Origin: Cristatella mucedo
Lineage: Eukaryota > Bryozoa > Phylactolaemata > Cristatellidae
Direction of reading: 5' to 3'
Assembly: GCA_009760855.2 (NCBI GenBank)
Contig: WPIO01000004.1
Span: 9,080,001-9,142,000 of the forward strand
Length of the DNA: 62,000 nucleotides
The notes beneath the pieces are model-generated. The model had not been told where the DNA came from, did not search any database, and worked only from the letters and a program-made list of their open reading frames with translations. Positions 12,837 through 62,000 of this stretch are shown here, piece by piece; position 1 is the first letter of the stretch; each line of letters begins with the position of its first letter. Both the position numbers and the translations under genes were made by a program.

Positions 12837-15800
12837 GTAGATGCAGCGTGCCCCGTCCTCGGGCGCCGCCGTCCGATCTCTTGACAGCGGCCGCGCTGGC
12901 GACGCGGCAGCGCCAGCGCTACTTAGTTGATGAAGCGTGAATCAATGGTTGAACTGATGTAAAACTGAAAATCATGAAGCTCTTTTACGAATTCTATTAC
13001 TTTTGAGAATATGTAATGTCGATGCTTGCACTGGCGACGCCGCCATTAGCAACGTATGAAAGCGGTGTCTAGCAGACGAGAGTTGAGGGGAGGGGTTCGA
13101 GCCCTAGCTATAGCGGATATTTATAAATGACCAGCGGATGTGACTGATGCCTCTCCGATGCGGCGCAGCCACTAGCCCGCTATGCTGTTAATGAGCTCAT
13201 CCGAAGCTGACCACTGGGAATTGAAATGGGATCTCTTGCGCGTCAACCGGCAGAGCCGTGTAGTGGGACTTTGGCCATCCGGGTGCAACAGCAGGACATA
13301 CCGCTAACTCCGGCTGCATTCGGATGATGAATGGAAGAGCTATTTGATTTAGGAAGTCTGCAATGACAGGCGGATAGAGCAGAATACGGTCGAGAGGCGG
13401 CCGCAGACACTTGGTCGCGGAGTTCAGAGAGGGAGTCTCTCGCTACGCATGTGAGACGCAGCCAGCTGCAGCATGCCTATGAGTACGTTTTTTCCTTCAA
13501 AATCCACACACCTGAGTGCAGTAGAACGCGCTTACCACAGGAAATATACGCGACGCGGGCATATGATTCCCTGTTGCTGGCATCGATGTCGACTAATCGC
13601 GTGAGTGTATGCCTTTAAAGTGTCCGCCCGTGTAAAGTAAACGCTGCTAGTCAGTGTAATGCCATCCGTGAGAAATAAAAATGTTTCTATCTATTGATAA
13701 CTTACAGGGATTATTCTGCCATGTGTCAGTTGATACTTACAGCAGTGAACTTACCAGCCAACAGGTTTATAGATCTCCACTTTAGGCGTGCTGCAGAGTG
13801 ACTCGATGACGTTAAAATTACAAAGAAACGTAGCTGTTTAGGGCAGTAAAAAAGCACGAATACTACTCAATTCTTGTGGTTTATAATCAATTACTTTGAG
13901 TTTAGCCGCGAGACTAACAATGTTAGCGGTTGTAACTCATTTGGTATAGTATCTATGCGAATGACTGTCAGTACAGTGTGTTAAAAAGCGAGAAACGAGT
14001 GATGGATTTGCAGAGCGCCGTATTCGGTGGCCGTATATAAACTGAAGTGTTCAGACAAGGCAATGCAGTGTGATAGTAATAAAATACGTCTTTTGTTTAG
14101 CGCCCCAATATAACTCAATCTTTATTTAGGCACTTTAAAACTCACTTCAAGAGGCTATAACTAAGGGTTAGTTAGATGCGCGGTATCAAGCATTCACAAG
14201 CAAACAAGTTTCAGGCCTAGGTCAAAATGCTAAAGCACACATGAAGACACTCGTGGTAACCGCCGGCTAAAATTAATTTGTTCTTACTTCTGTTTGCGGA
14301 ATATATTCCTCTATTGGCTTTGTCTTTTGCTTTTCCTTGTAATGTTTTTCTTCAGAATATTAGAAATCCTTGTGAGATACGTGGTAGGAGACATAGATAG
14401 CGAAGATTAAGCACTAATCTGAAAGGCATGTCCTCCCAAGGCTAGTTTTGACCGATTCCAAGCAGTTTGCTCACCGAACGTACTCAAGTGATACGTTATT
14501 TAGTGCTTTACCCAAACGAAAATAAAACAAGCGAAAATACAATCTTCCACTTTTTTAAAGTGCTATTCTGCTGTAGATAATCGTTGGAACACTACATAAG
14601 GTTGATTGCGAAGGTTGCAGCACTTCTATGCTTCGTTTCGTAAGCAACCCGCCGTCCATGTGCCAGTTATTGTTACTTCTGTACAGCGCGCAAGTGTGTT
14701 TTACGCTGCCACATTTTACGTGATAATGTTAAGTCTACTTTTTTAGAGCTGCATTATTAAAAGATATTGCGAGAAAAGGTTCATCGGGAAGCACCTACAA
14801 ACCATAGGGATAGACTATGGCGTCACAAAGTGAGCAAAAGCAGCAACTTTTCAAATTTCAATGCCTGAGAGCTTTTACCAGTATCCTATAAAACTGCTCG
14901 TGCGTGCTGAAGGTCCCAGGTGCTTGGCGTTTGCATTTGACCTGCGCCGCAGGCCTTTCTACGGCAAGTATGTAAGCGCGGGAGAATTTTTCAGTCCGAG
15001 CAATCACGGAGGCCGTCAGTTAAGTCACACCATCAATTCTTTGTACAAGACTCCGATGCCGTAGAGCTTACCTTCTGATGACACGCTCGCACAACTTTGA
15101 ACTTGTAGAGTACAAGCAAAAAATCGAGAGATCAAGGTGAACATATTTGACATGGGAGGACATCCGTTATTTTACGAGGTAAGCTAAATTGCCATACGAG
15201 CGGTGGTTCAAATAGGGCCGTTGCAGGCTTTTATGAGGTGAGCTGCCACGTATCCTTGTTCTTGGACGCAGTTCGCTCAGCGAGTTTTAGCATTCTAGCC
15301 CGTGGAATTACACGTCAAAATTGAATTGGGTTTTCCAGATCCGAAATGAGTTTTACAAAGATACCCAAGGCGTTCTCCTTGTATACGATGTCTCCAATCC
15401 AGACAGCTTTTCCAACTTGGATAAGTGGCTCAATGAAATGAAGAGTGAGATTGGAAATCCTGCAGCTATGGAGAACATAGTGTACTGCGTCTGTGCTAAT
15501 AAGGTAGGCGCCACTTTGGTTCAGTAAACCAGTGATTACTTTTCCTAATGCACGTAACCTCTTTCTAGATTGACATAGAGAATCACGAACGTGCCGAGCC
15601 ATCGTGTGGCCACAAGGTCCTAAAACTCGGCTTTCCGAGTTTCTCCGCATTCGTATTCTATCCTCCCTCGGATTGATTAGTGGTTGGAATCGTGTGCTAA
15701 TTAATCATCTCATAACACCACAATTTATTTGACTAACTGAGTACTCACCACACTTCAAACACTTGCCTGGCAGATGCACAAGCAGTCTCTTGATACTTCG

Positions 15801-18800
15801 ACAGGAAAGCGTGCAATGGCCGCTTTGCAGCACATCTTGCTGTCGGCGTCGAAGCCCTCCTGAGCTGACTAACCTAAGTGCTTTCAAGACAGTGCTATGC
15901 GCGAAAGTTATTGAGGGATCGAACGTGCTCTCCTATTGTCGAATCAGGCAAACACTCTAGGTTCGACTAGTATATTATATTATATCCGACTATTCGAGTA
16001 GCTTTTGAGACATTTCGCTGTTTAATTAAAACAATTGATTCAGATTAATGCAACTGTCCCTTTGGTACCAGCGCCAAACATCAGCCGGTCCAAGACATTT
16101 TCATCCTATCCAGTTGCTTACACTAGTGTCACTTACTTCGCTTAGACTTATGTGTAATTTAACGCTGTGAAAAGGTCCGAATGCATGGTGCGAAGCTTAG
16201 GCAACAGTTAATGAAGTTACAAGTGATTTGGACATGAACACCCAGCTGTGAATTAATAATAATAGAAATAATACATTTGTGTCGTGCCCTCTGAGAAATT
16301 CACGTTTTTATAGGCAGTTTACGTATGCTGTAAATAAGCACGATTAAATTATTAGTGGTAACACCCACAATGTCAGCATGCATAACATGGTCAGAGGTGA
16401 CATGCAGTGTCAATATGTAAAATGTGTTCAGTGGTAGCATCTCCAGTGTAAACACGAAAAGGATGCATCGCGAGGACCCACTAAATGCCTGATAAATATG
16501 GGCGTTTCAACTTGTTTTTAAATGTCAAATCATGGGATGTCATTCGGAAGTTAGTTCAAGGCTTCGGGAACATATCAACTAAAGGCACGATCTCCAAAGG
16601 TTAAACGATTTGAGTCCGAACAGCAGGTATGACGATGCCTAGCCTGGCAGAGGAGTAATTCTAATAGGTAGGTTGGAGCCAGAGAATGAAGGGACCTAAA
16701 AGTGAGTGACAGTACCTTGAAGTCGATGCGCTGCTTGATTGGGAGCTAGTGCAGGTCGGCGAGAAGTAGTGAGATGTAGCAGCTGCTACGCTCACAACAG
16801 ACAAGCCTAGCTGCTGAGTTTCGCACCAACTGTAAGCGCCTGATTGTACAGGCCGGTAGATCAGCCAACAGTGAGTTACAGATGTCGAGACGGGTTGTCA
16901 CAAATACATGGGCCAATTCGGATGTAGTATCCCTGTCTAAGCAGCCCAAACTTTCGAAATGTTATATTACTCAAAGTAGGCAGACTTGACTGTTAAGGTG
17001 ATATTGTCATCTAGTGAAAGGTCACTTTGGAATGTGACACCTAGATTTCGTGCAGATGCAACAGGAGATATACTGGCCGAGCTGATTTTGAGCGTTAAAC
17101 TTTCCAATTTCCGAGTCAAACTTGGTTTGCCCACAACTAGTAAGTTTGTAACCGGGTTCCAGGGGTCAGAGGCTATTTCCCGCCAAACCCCGCCATCCCC
17201 CGGCCACGCTGCCGCTCACCATGCCGCCGAGCTAGGGTAAGACGAGCGGCCGTCAGGTTAAACATCTTTATAACGCATGCGCCAACAACAACGGGGGAAC
17301 TAAACAAGTCTACAGGGAGGGTCCTATACACAGTACACTACGGGGGTGCAAGACGACGCAGCAAGCACGAACAAATGTGTTAGTTGGGGTCAGTCGGCTT
17401 CTACAGTCCTGTCGTTGTATCGACTCCGAATCCAACAGTACGAGCGTACGCCGTCCAAAACCCGGCTGGCTGAGTAACTGCTGGCTAGTCTGAGTCGACA
17501 ACTACCACAGTCGTAAGCTTCCACCGAAAGACGCCAACACACGGGGGGGGGGTCACGAACACGCTACACGGGAAAGCGGAATAAAAATAAGTCAACAACG
17601 AGCGAGCTATCCAGCTCCGCTCGGGCCTTGGGTACTCGTTCCCTTGCGTGCGTGGCAGCATCGCCGGAGCACGCCTGCACGAATCCAGGTGCATAACTCG
17701 GCGAGACCGGGAGCCTCCAACACCACGACTTACTCGGCCAACTTTCCGTACCCAAGAGCCCCGGTGACTTCACGTCACCGCATACATCCGGCCGTGCCGT
17801 AGGTCCGACCCTGGCCTAGCCGGTGACCCTAACCCTCACTATAGCCGTCCGGTCCCAACCAACCGAACCCAGCCTGGGTACAAGTTGATTTCATCGCCAT
17901 TGAATTTGAGAAAGTTTGCTGCCATGTACGTGCAGGTGCCAGCAATAGATGCAGACAGGGAGTTGAGAGAAGTCGACATGCCGGGGTGGGAGGGATCAAA
18001 GCATAGGTACAGCTGAGTGTCATATGTGTGGAAGTGAAAGCCTAGATTGTATTTGGAGATCACATCGGCAATAAGGTGGGTATAAACTGTGAAAAGAAGC
18101 AGACCACGCTCAGAGCCGTGAGGTACAATGCACTTCAATGGTTCCTCGGATGACCTTTGTGCGTTTACATCAATACTGTGAAGTCTCTCTCTTCCACTGA
18201 GATAGGATCTGAACCATTAGGTCCGTGGGAATAGGGTCTAGAGGACTAGTAATCTTCTTTGACTGGGAGCTGAATTTCAGAATGAGGTCACTGGTGACCT
18301 CCTTTAATCTAGATATTGAGTTGCTGCAAAGAATTCAGGGATAGGAGTCCCTTGGGATTATTATTGAGTGACGGAAGTCCAGAGGGGAAGCCGGTACCGT
18401 AGGGATGGACTCTTTGATCTTGTCCATCTAGCTAGCAAAGAAGCTCGAGAAGCGATCAGCTTGATCACCACAAGGATCGCTACGTAAGGAGCTAACCTGG
18501 AAGCAGTTAAAGAGCTGGTTTATGGCTGACATAAGCAATTTTGGATTATGTCTCTGTGATTTAACAATGTTATTATATAAGCTAGCCTTGGCCTTTGCTA
18601 GAATCGATTGGTATGATCTACAGTAATCCTCATATGCCTATCGACAGCCAGTCCTGATCTTTTGTAATGCTTTCTCAACCTTTTGCTTAAATGACTTAGC
18701 TAGCTTAATGTCTGCGGTAAACCAATGGCCGTCTGGGCGAGGGCGCACTTAGCGCTCAGTCAGAGGTGCAAACTCATAAGCATGCCACCAAGTGTCGCAT

Positions 18801-20292
18801 TGTGGCATTCTTCAATGATGGCAGGTCGGAAGGCGGATTGAGCTGCAGTGGGAAGAAGGTAATTTCAAACGAACAGTATCGACGTCAAGGGTCTTGAGGT
18901 TTTGCGATTCACAAATAATTTTAGAATCGATACTTGTGTGGTCTATCATGTTACAATACCAACTGTTGCAAACTGACATTTTGCCTTCTGCGAAGTCTGC
19001 AAGCGGTGCGATGAACCGGACTGGTAGCACTCACTTTCTCAAGAGCTTGCATCGCACCGGAGGAGGCAAAGGGTCACGGGGCACCGTACGGCTTCTGCAA
19101 ATGAACACGGCTGCGTTTTTGTTTTGTTTTGCTGCAGATTGACAAAAAGAGGGTCGTCGATGAGGTGGATAGTCGTCTGTGGGCCGACAGTAAAGGCTTT
19201 CATTACTTTGAAACATCGGCGCAAACAGGAGAAGGCGTCAGCGAAGTCTTCCAGGTAGCAAGATCAAGTCTATGCTCTTCGACTTTGTCTGCCCATCTCA
19301 CATCGTTGCCGGCTCTTGCCGAGTACTAATTTGTCTCGGGCTTCATTGCTCTCCTCATCGCTATGCTGCTGGCTCCAAATTCCCGTGCCGTGCTTTAACG
19401 CCGACTCGAATTCGTCTGCGTTTCGCTGGCTTTGCATTGTTGCACTGCACTGCTTCCCGGGGCGGGCTACAGTTATGTCACAGCTGCCGCATCGGCAGCC
19501 CTAAAGCCTCACTAACGGGCAGCTGCAGTTCCTGGTGGCTTCGCCATTTGGTCGGAGCTATTCCGAGGGAGGCCTCACAATTTGCAGGCCCTTTTTGACG
19601 GCATCGTGAGCGTCGTCGATAACGGTGGGAGAAAGGCACCCAAGACGATGCAGCTCGGCTACACCAAAGAACAGGTGGACGCCATTCAGATGCTGAAAAA
19701 CGCCAAGGACAACTATGAGCGCATGGGATTACCAGTGGGCGCAAGCAAGTAGGCATCGTCTGCTTGCACTCGCCTGCACGTCAAAAGTGGCAAGCCGGTC
19801 GCTTATGCGCCACCTTTGCGAATGCGCCAGGCACTTGCAGGCCTAGTTGGCCTAGTGCCAGCGAAACAAAGCGGCAGGCAGGCGGATGCACTGCATGCCT
19901 GCCTGCCTGCCGCCGCCGCACTAGCACCCAGCTGAAGAATGCAGGGACGAGCTGGGTCGAGGGTGGGAGAACCCAGGTCTCGGAAGCTCATTGCCGCAGC
20001 CGGGCAGCTATGTGCCTCGGGCTGTCGAATCGTCGCGGCCTGGACTCTTAGCATGGGCTGCCGCAGCACGCAGATCTCTGCAAGCTAAGTCTTGATCAGG
20101 CAAACGGGTTTGGTCGAGCTACCGCCGCGGCTGAGGTTGCGATTACATTCCTGCAGGGACGAGATCAACAAGGCGTACCGACGGCTGGCCGTGCTGCTCC
20201 ACCCGGACAAGAGCGTGGCGCCGGGCAGCGAGGAAGCCTTCAAGTTGCTCGTGGCCGCACGTACCGCTCTGCTGAAGGCGGCCGTAAGCTGA
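12765..20292 (+). CDS. DNAJC27: DNAJC27 (Rab-like GTPase with C-terminal J domain), complete 7-exon gene
   Basis: Seven exons (12765-12836, 14747-14829, 15109-15178, 15339-15503, 19138-19254, 19588-19748, 20157-20292) join in phase across GT-AG introns to give 267 residues plus TGA; the human protein has about 273. The N-terminal GTPase shows Walker A GDSESGKS (18-25), switch I TIGIDYG (43-49), G3 DMGG (66-69), G4 NKID (129-132) and G5 ETSA (155-158). His70 sits where Ras has the catalytic Gln61, as in the DNAJC27 (RBJ) family, which suggests weak intrinsic hydrolysis. The C-terminus is a J domain, with the conserved KAYRRLAVLLHPDK block at 228-241 and HPD at 238-240, so it should stimulate an Hsp70. 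The start is supported by an in-frame TGA at 12747-12749, just upstream of the ATG. In vertebrates the family is linked to MEK/ERK signalling; the role here is inferred. It converges with NAPRT. Confidence 0.95.
12837..14746 (+). other. DNAJC27 intron 1
   Basis: It starts with a short CG-dense patch (12841-12940). A degenerate B-box-like stretch near 13095-13115 (ggggttcgagccc), followed by tataaatga, may be an old SINE. The rest looks unique and non-coding. Confidence 0.7.
14747..14829 (+). CDS. DNAJC27: DNAJC27 exon 2
   Basis: Codes residues 25-51 plus two bases of codon 52. The acceptor is a T-rich tract ending in tttttag, and the donor is gtgagc. It begins with the Ser of GKS and carries switch I (TIGIDYGVT). 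Confidence 0.93.
15109..15178 (+). CDS. DNAJC27: DNAJC27 exon 3
   Basis: Completes Lys52 and codes 53-75. The acceptor is cttgtag and the donor gtaagc. It contains the G3 segment IFDMGGHPLFYE, with His replacing the Ras catalytic glutamine. Confidence 0.93.
15339..15503 (+). CDS. DNAJC27: DNAJC27 exon 4
   Basis: Codes residues 76-130 in phase 0. The acceptor is ttttccag and the donor gtaggc. It covers NEFYKDTQGVLLVYDV through CANK, the first half of the NKxD guanine-specificity motif. Confidence 0.95.
16252..19030 (-). mobile_element. LINE-B copy in DNAJC27 intron 4 (EN end, linker, RT; internally deleted)
   Basis: Antisense to DNAJC27. The 3' end with an (ATT)n-type tail is at 16252. RT C-terminal and GSERGLLLFTVYTHL segments follow, interrupted by a solo LTR (17147-17882). 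At about 18217 the sequence jumps across the central RT to the linker upstream (SQSKKITSPLDPIPTDL, NPKLLMSAINQLFN, YEDYCRSYQSILAKAKA) and on to the end of the endonuclease (MIDHTSIDSKI, ESQNLKTLD) near 19000. This order is that of CR1/L2-clade LINEs. Frames are broken. Confidence 0.8.
17147..17882. mobile_element. Solo LTR nested in LINE-B
   Basis: A 736-base insertion starts TGTAACC and ends GGTACA (TG...CA, with inverted TGTA/TACA ends). It is flanked by the 4-base duplication AGTT (17143-17146 and 17883-17886). The intact LINE-B at 38340 shows the uninterrupted site (agtaagttagttttatc). An AATAAA occurs at 17580. No internal gag or pol is present. Orientation is unresolved. Confidence 0.75.
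19138..19254 (+). CDS. DNAJC27: DNAJC27 exon 5
   Basis: Codes residues 131-169 in phase 0. The acceptor is ttgctgcag and the donor gtagca. It supplies ID of NKID and the G5 motif YFETSAQTGEG. Confidence 0.95.
19255..19587 (+). other. DNAJC27 intron 5
   Basis: A 333-base GT-AG intron with no repeat or motif that I can recognise. Confidence 0.8.
19588..19748 (+). CDS. DNAJC27: DNAJC27 exon 6
   Basis: Codes residues 170-222 plus two bases of Lys223. The acceptor is atttgcag and the donor gtaggc. It holds the last GTPase helix, a linker (KAPKTMQLGYTKEQ) and the first J-domain helix ending in GLPVGAS. Confidence 0.92.
19749..20156 (+). other. DNAJC27 intron 6
   Basis: A 408-base GT-AG intron, GC-rich, with short CAGG/CCTG runs (about 19870-19915). 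No coding signal. Confidence 0.75.
20157..20292 (+). CDS. DNAJC27: DNAJC27 exon 7 (J-domain core and stop)
   Basis: Completes Lys223 and codes 224-267 plus TGA. The acceptor is cattcctgcag. It carries HPDK and ends in ARTALLKAAVS, matching the family's C-terminal ARTALLK. The last codons read GTA AGC TGA, which looks like a 5' splice site (gtaagc), but the family end supports a true stop. Confidence 0.93.
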
Positions 20293-20897
20293 GACCGGCG
20301 GCACTGAGACCGGCGGCGCTGGGAGCTGCGCTTGCAATCCGGAGGCCCATGATCGGGAGTGATTGCGCCGGCTGCTGCTCAGGCAACCGCCGCCGCTGCT
20401 GCTTAGGGATTCACTCGAAGCGGAGAGAGGCGGGCGGGTCGTAGCCGCCGCAGGAAGCCGAGCGGTGGACGCCGGCTGCTCTGGCTCCGAGAGGCAGCTG
20501 CGGCCGGGTCGTCTCGTGCGCAGACGACTCTCAGCCCAGCTCCGACCGGCAGGGTTTCTGTGACTTCACCGGCAATGAAACCTTAGTGGCACCTCAGTGC
20601 AAAGCGGGTAGAGGAGGTGTACGGGAGAAGACAACGGACGAGGAAGCGCACGGCACTCGGCAACGAGTTAAGGCAAACGACTCTGCCGAACGCCGAGTCA
20701 CCTGCGTGCATGGGGGGAGGCCGAGGCTAGCTGCCATCACACGCCCACACCTGCCGCCTCGGAACGAAGCTGCCTGCCTGCCCGGTACACACGGCTGGCC
20801 GGAAGCACGCCAGCCAACCAGCGAACGAGCGACCGAGCTGGCTGACCGGAAGCTGCCAGAGCGACGAGGGTGACAGCTGCTAACGCTGAGCGACGAC

Positions 20898-20903
20898 TTT
20901 ATT
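20898..20903 (-). terminator. Candidate NAPRT poly(A) signal AATAAA
   Basis: Plus-strand tttatt reads AATAAA on the minus strand, about 475 bases after the NAPRT stop. If it is used, the NAPRT 3' UTR overlaps that of DNAJC27. Confidence 0.4.
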
Positions 20904-21264
20904 GATTGGTGGTGGCCCGAGTCAGGGAAGGCGAGGCCAATGATTCGGCCACGCTTTCTACCGTCTGGCCAGCTGACCAATTGCAACAGCCAGACCGCTG
21001 CCAGAAAACGAGCCCTGGCGACGGGCATGAGAGAGTGGCGGCGGTGGCACTGCCACCGCACGCCACGAGCGTGGCTACACCGAAAGCTGAGTTTGAGTGC
21101 AGGCGCCGCGGCCACACGCAATGGACGCGGCTCGGCGTGCGAGCGTCTGGCACAAGCGCAAGGCTAGCGGCAAGCTGGGGCAGTCGTGCACCCAACGGGC
21201 AACCAGTCGCCCAGGGTTACTGAGTACGCACAATTTCGTCAGATCTCATTCGCGAGAGGCCTCG

Positions 21265-21270
21265 AATAAA
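21265..21270 (+). terminator. Candidate DNAJC27 poly(A) signal AATAAA
   Basis: This is the first plus-strand AATAAA after the stop at 20292, about 970 bases downstream. It lies inside the predicted NAPRT 3' UTR on the other strand. Confidence 0.4.
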
Positions 21271-21378
21271 GACACGGTCAGCGTGGGAGTGAGACTGGGC
21301 TGCGCGCACGCACGCGCTCGCCGTTAGCTGCAGAGAGCTCGGGTCGTCGGCTCGCGACCGAGCCAAGGGCGGCGGGGC

Positions 21379-61788
<40,410 letters not shown>

Positions 61789-62000
61789 GGTCCGCGGCAC
61801 CGCGTGACGGTCAGGCGGTCTCGTCGGCTACGAGCGAGCCGCGGGTCGTACGGCGGAAATGCACTTTCCTGGTGGACGGGTCATCACTAGCGTCGCCACC
61901 GGCGCCTCACCGCTTCCGGCATAGATACACGCTCGTGCGCCTGCGCGGCAGCGTTTCAGCATGGCAGAGCGAAGCCGCCGCTGACGCGAGCTCGGATCTC
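61789..62000 (-). promoter_or_regulatory. NAPRT CpG-island promoter region (partial)
   Basis: CG-dense sequence upstream of the NAPRT ATG, continuing to the window edge. It contains an ETS-type site (cgcttccggc, 61911-61920) and an NRF1-like site, tgcgcctgcgcg (61936-61947, one mismatch to the usual palindrome). No TATA box. This suggests a housekeeping-type promoter; the transcription start is not visible. Confidence 0.5.

Larger units (their letters stand above)
15504..19137 (+). other. DNAJC27 intron 4
   Basis: The first 750 bases show nothing recognisable. From about 16252 to 19030 the intron is an antisense LINE-B copy interrupted by a solo LTR (listed separately). Exon 5 starts about 100 bases beyond the LINE. 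Confidence 0.8.

Noticed and set aside
20594-21327. Overlapping ORFs between the two gene ends
   Set aside because: They fall in the GC-rich 3' UTR region, lack conserved motifs, and are open on both strands at once, as GC-rich DNA often is.

Overview
This is animal nuclear DNA. It holds two complete, intron-rich, conserved protein-coding genes arranged tail to tail, and their introns and flanks are crowded with retrotransposon remnants and microsatellites. Canonical GT-AG introns, CpG-rich promoters, and CR1/L2-type LINEs with tRNA-derived SINEs point to a bilaterian animal. I could not fix the phylum from the sequence alone. Both proteins look more like invertebrate than human family members, but that is an impression, not a tree.

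Layout. 1-12,580: no recognisable host gene. It holds CpG-rich patches (about 1.1-1.4 kb and 4.1-5.0 kb), long GA/TA microsatellites, a damaged LINE reverse-transcriptase ORF (5.8-7.5 kb) with a second copy tail to tail (7.65-8.06 kb), and several tRNA-derived SINEs. 12,765-20,292 (+): DNAJC27, a Rab-like GTPase fused to a C-terminal J domain. I assembled it from seven exons that join in phase to 267 residues. 21,379-61,788 (-): NAPRT, nicotinate phosphoribosyltransferase. I assembled it from fourteen exons that join in phase to 551 residues, from a CpG-island promoter at the right edge of the window to a stop about 1.1 kb from the DNAJC27 stop. Candidate poly(A) signals of the two genes overrun each other, so their 3' UTRs may overlap.

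The roughly 40 kb of NAPRT introns contain more than a dozen fragments of one LINE family (called LINE-B here), pieces of a second (LINE-A), SINEs nested in both, a hAT-type MITE with termini of the SPIN/OposCharlie/URR1 kind, and an AT-repeat palindrome. DNAJC27 intron 4 is almost filled by a LINE-B copy that is itself interrupted by a solo LTR.

The two genes have no known shared pathway. NAPRT makes NAD precursor from nicotinic acid in the cytosol, and DNAJC27 is a signalling GTPase with an Hsp70 co-chaperone module. The most notable observations are two consecutive GC-AG introns in NAPRT, the hAT MITE as a horizontal-transfer candidate, the nested solo LTR, the 3' tail shared by SINEs and LINE, and a weak J-domain-like segment downstream of DNAJC27. 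I did not find a convincing new multi-gene system.
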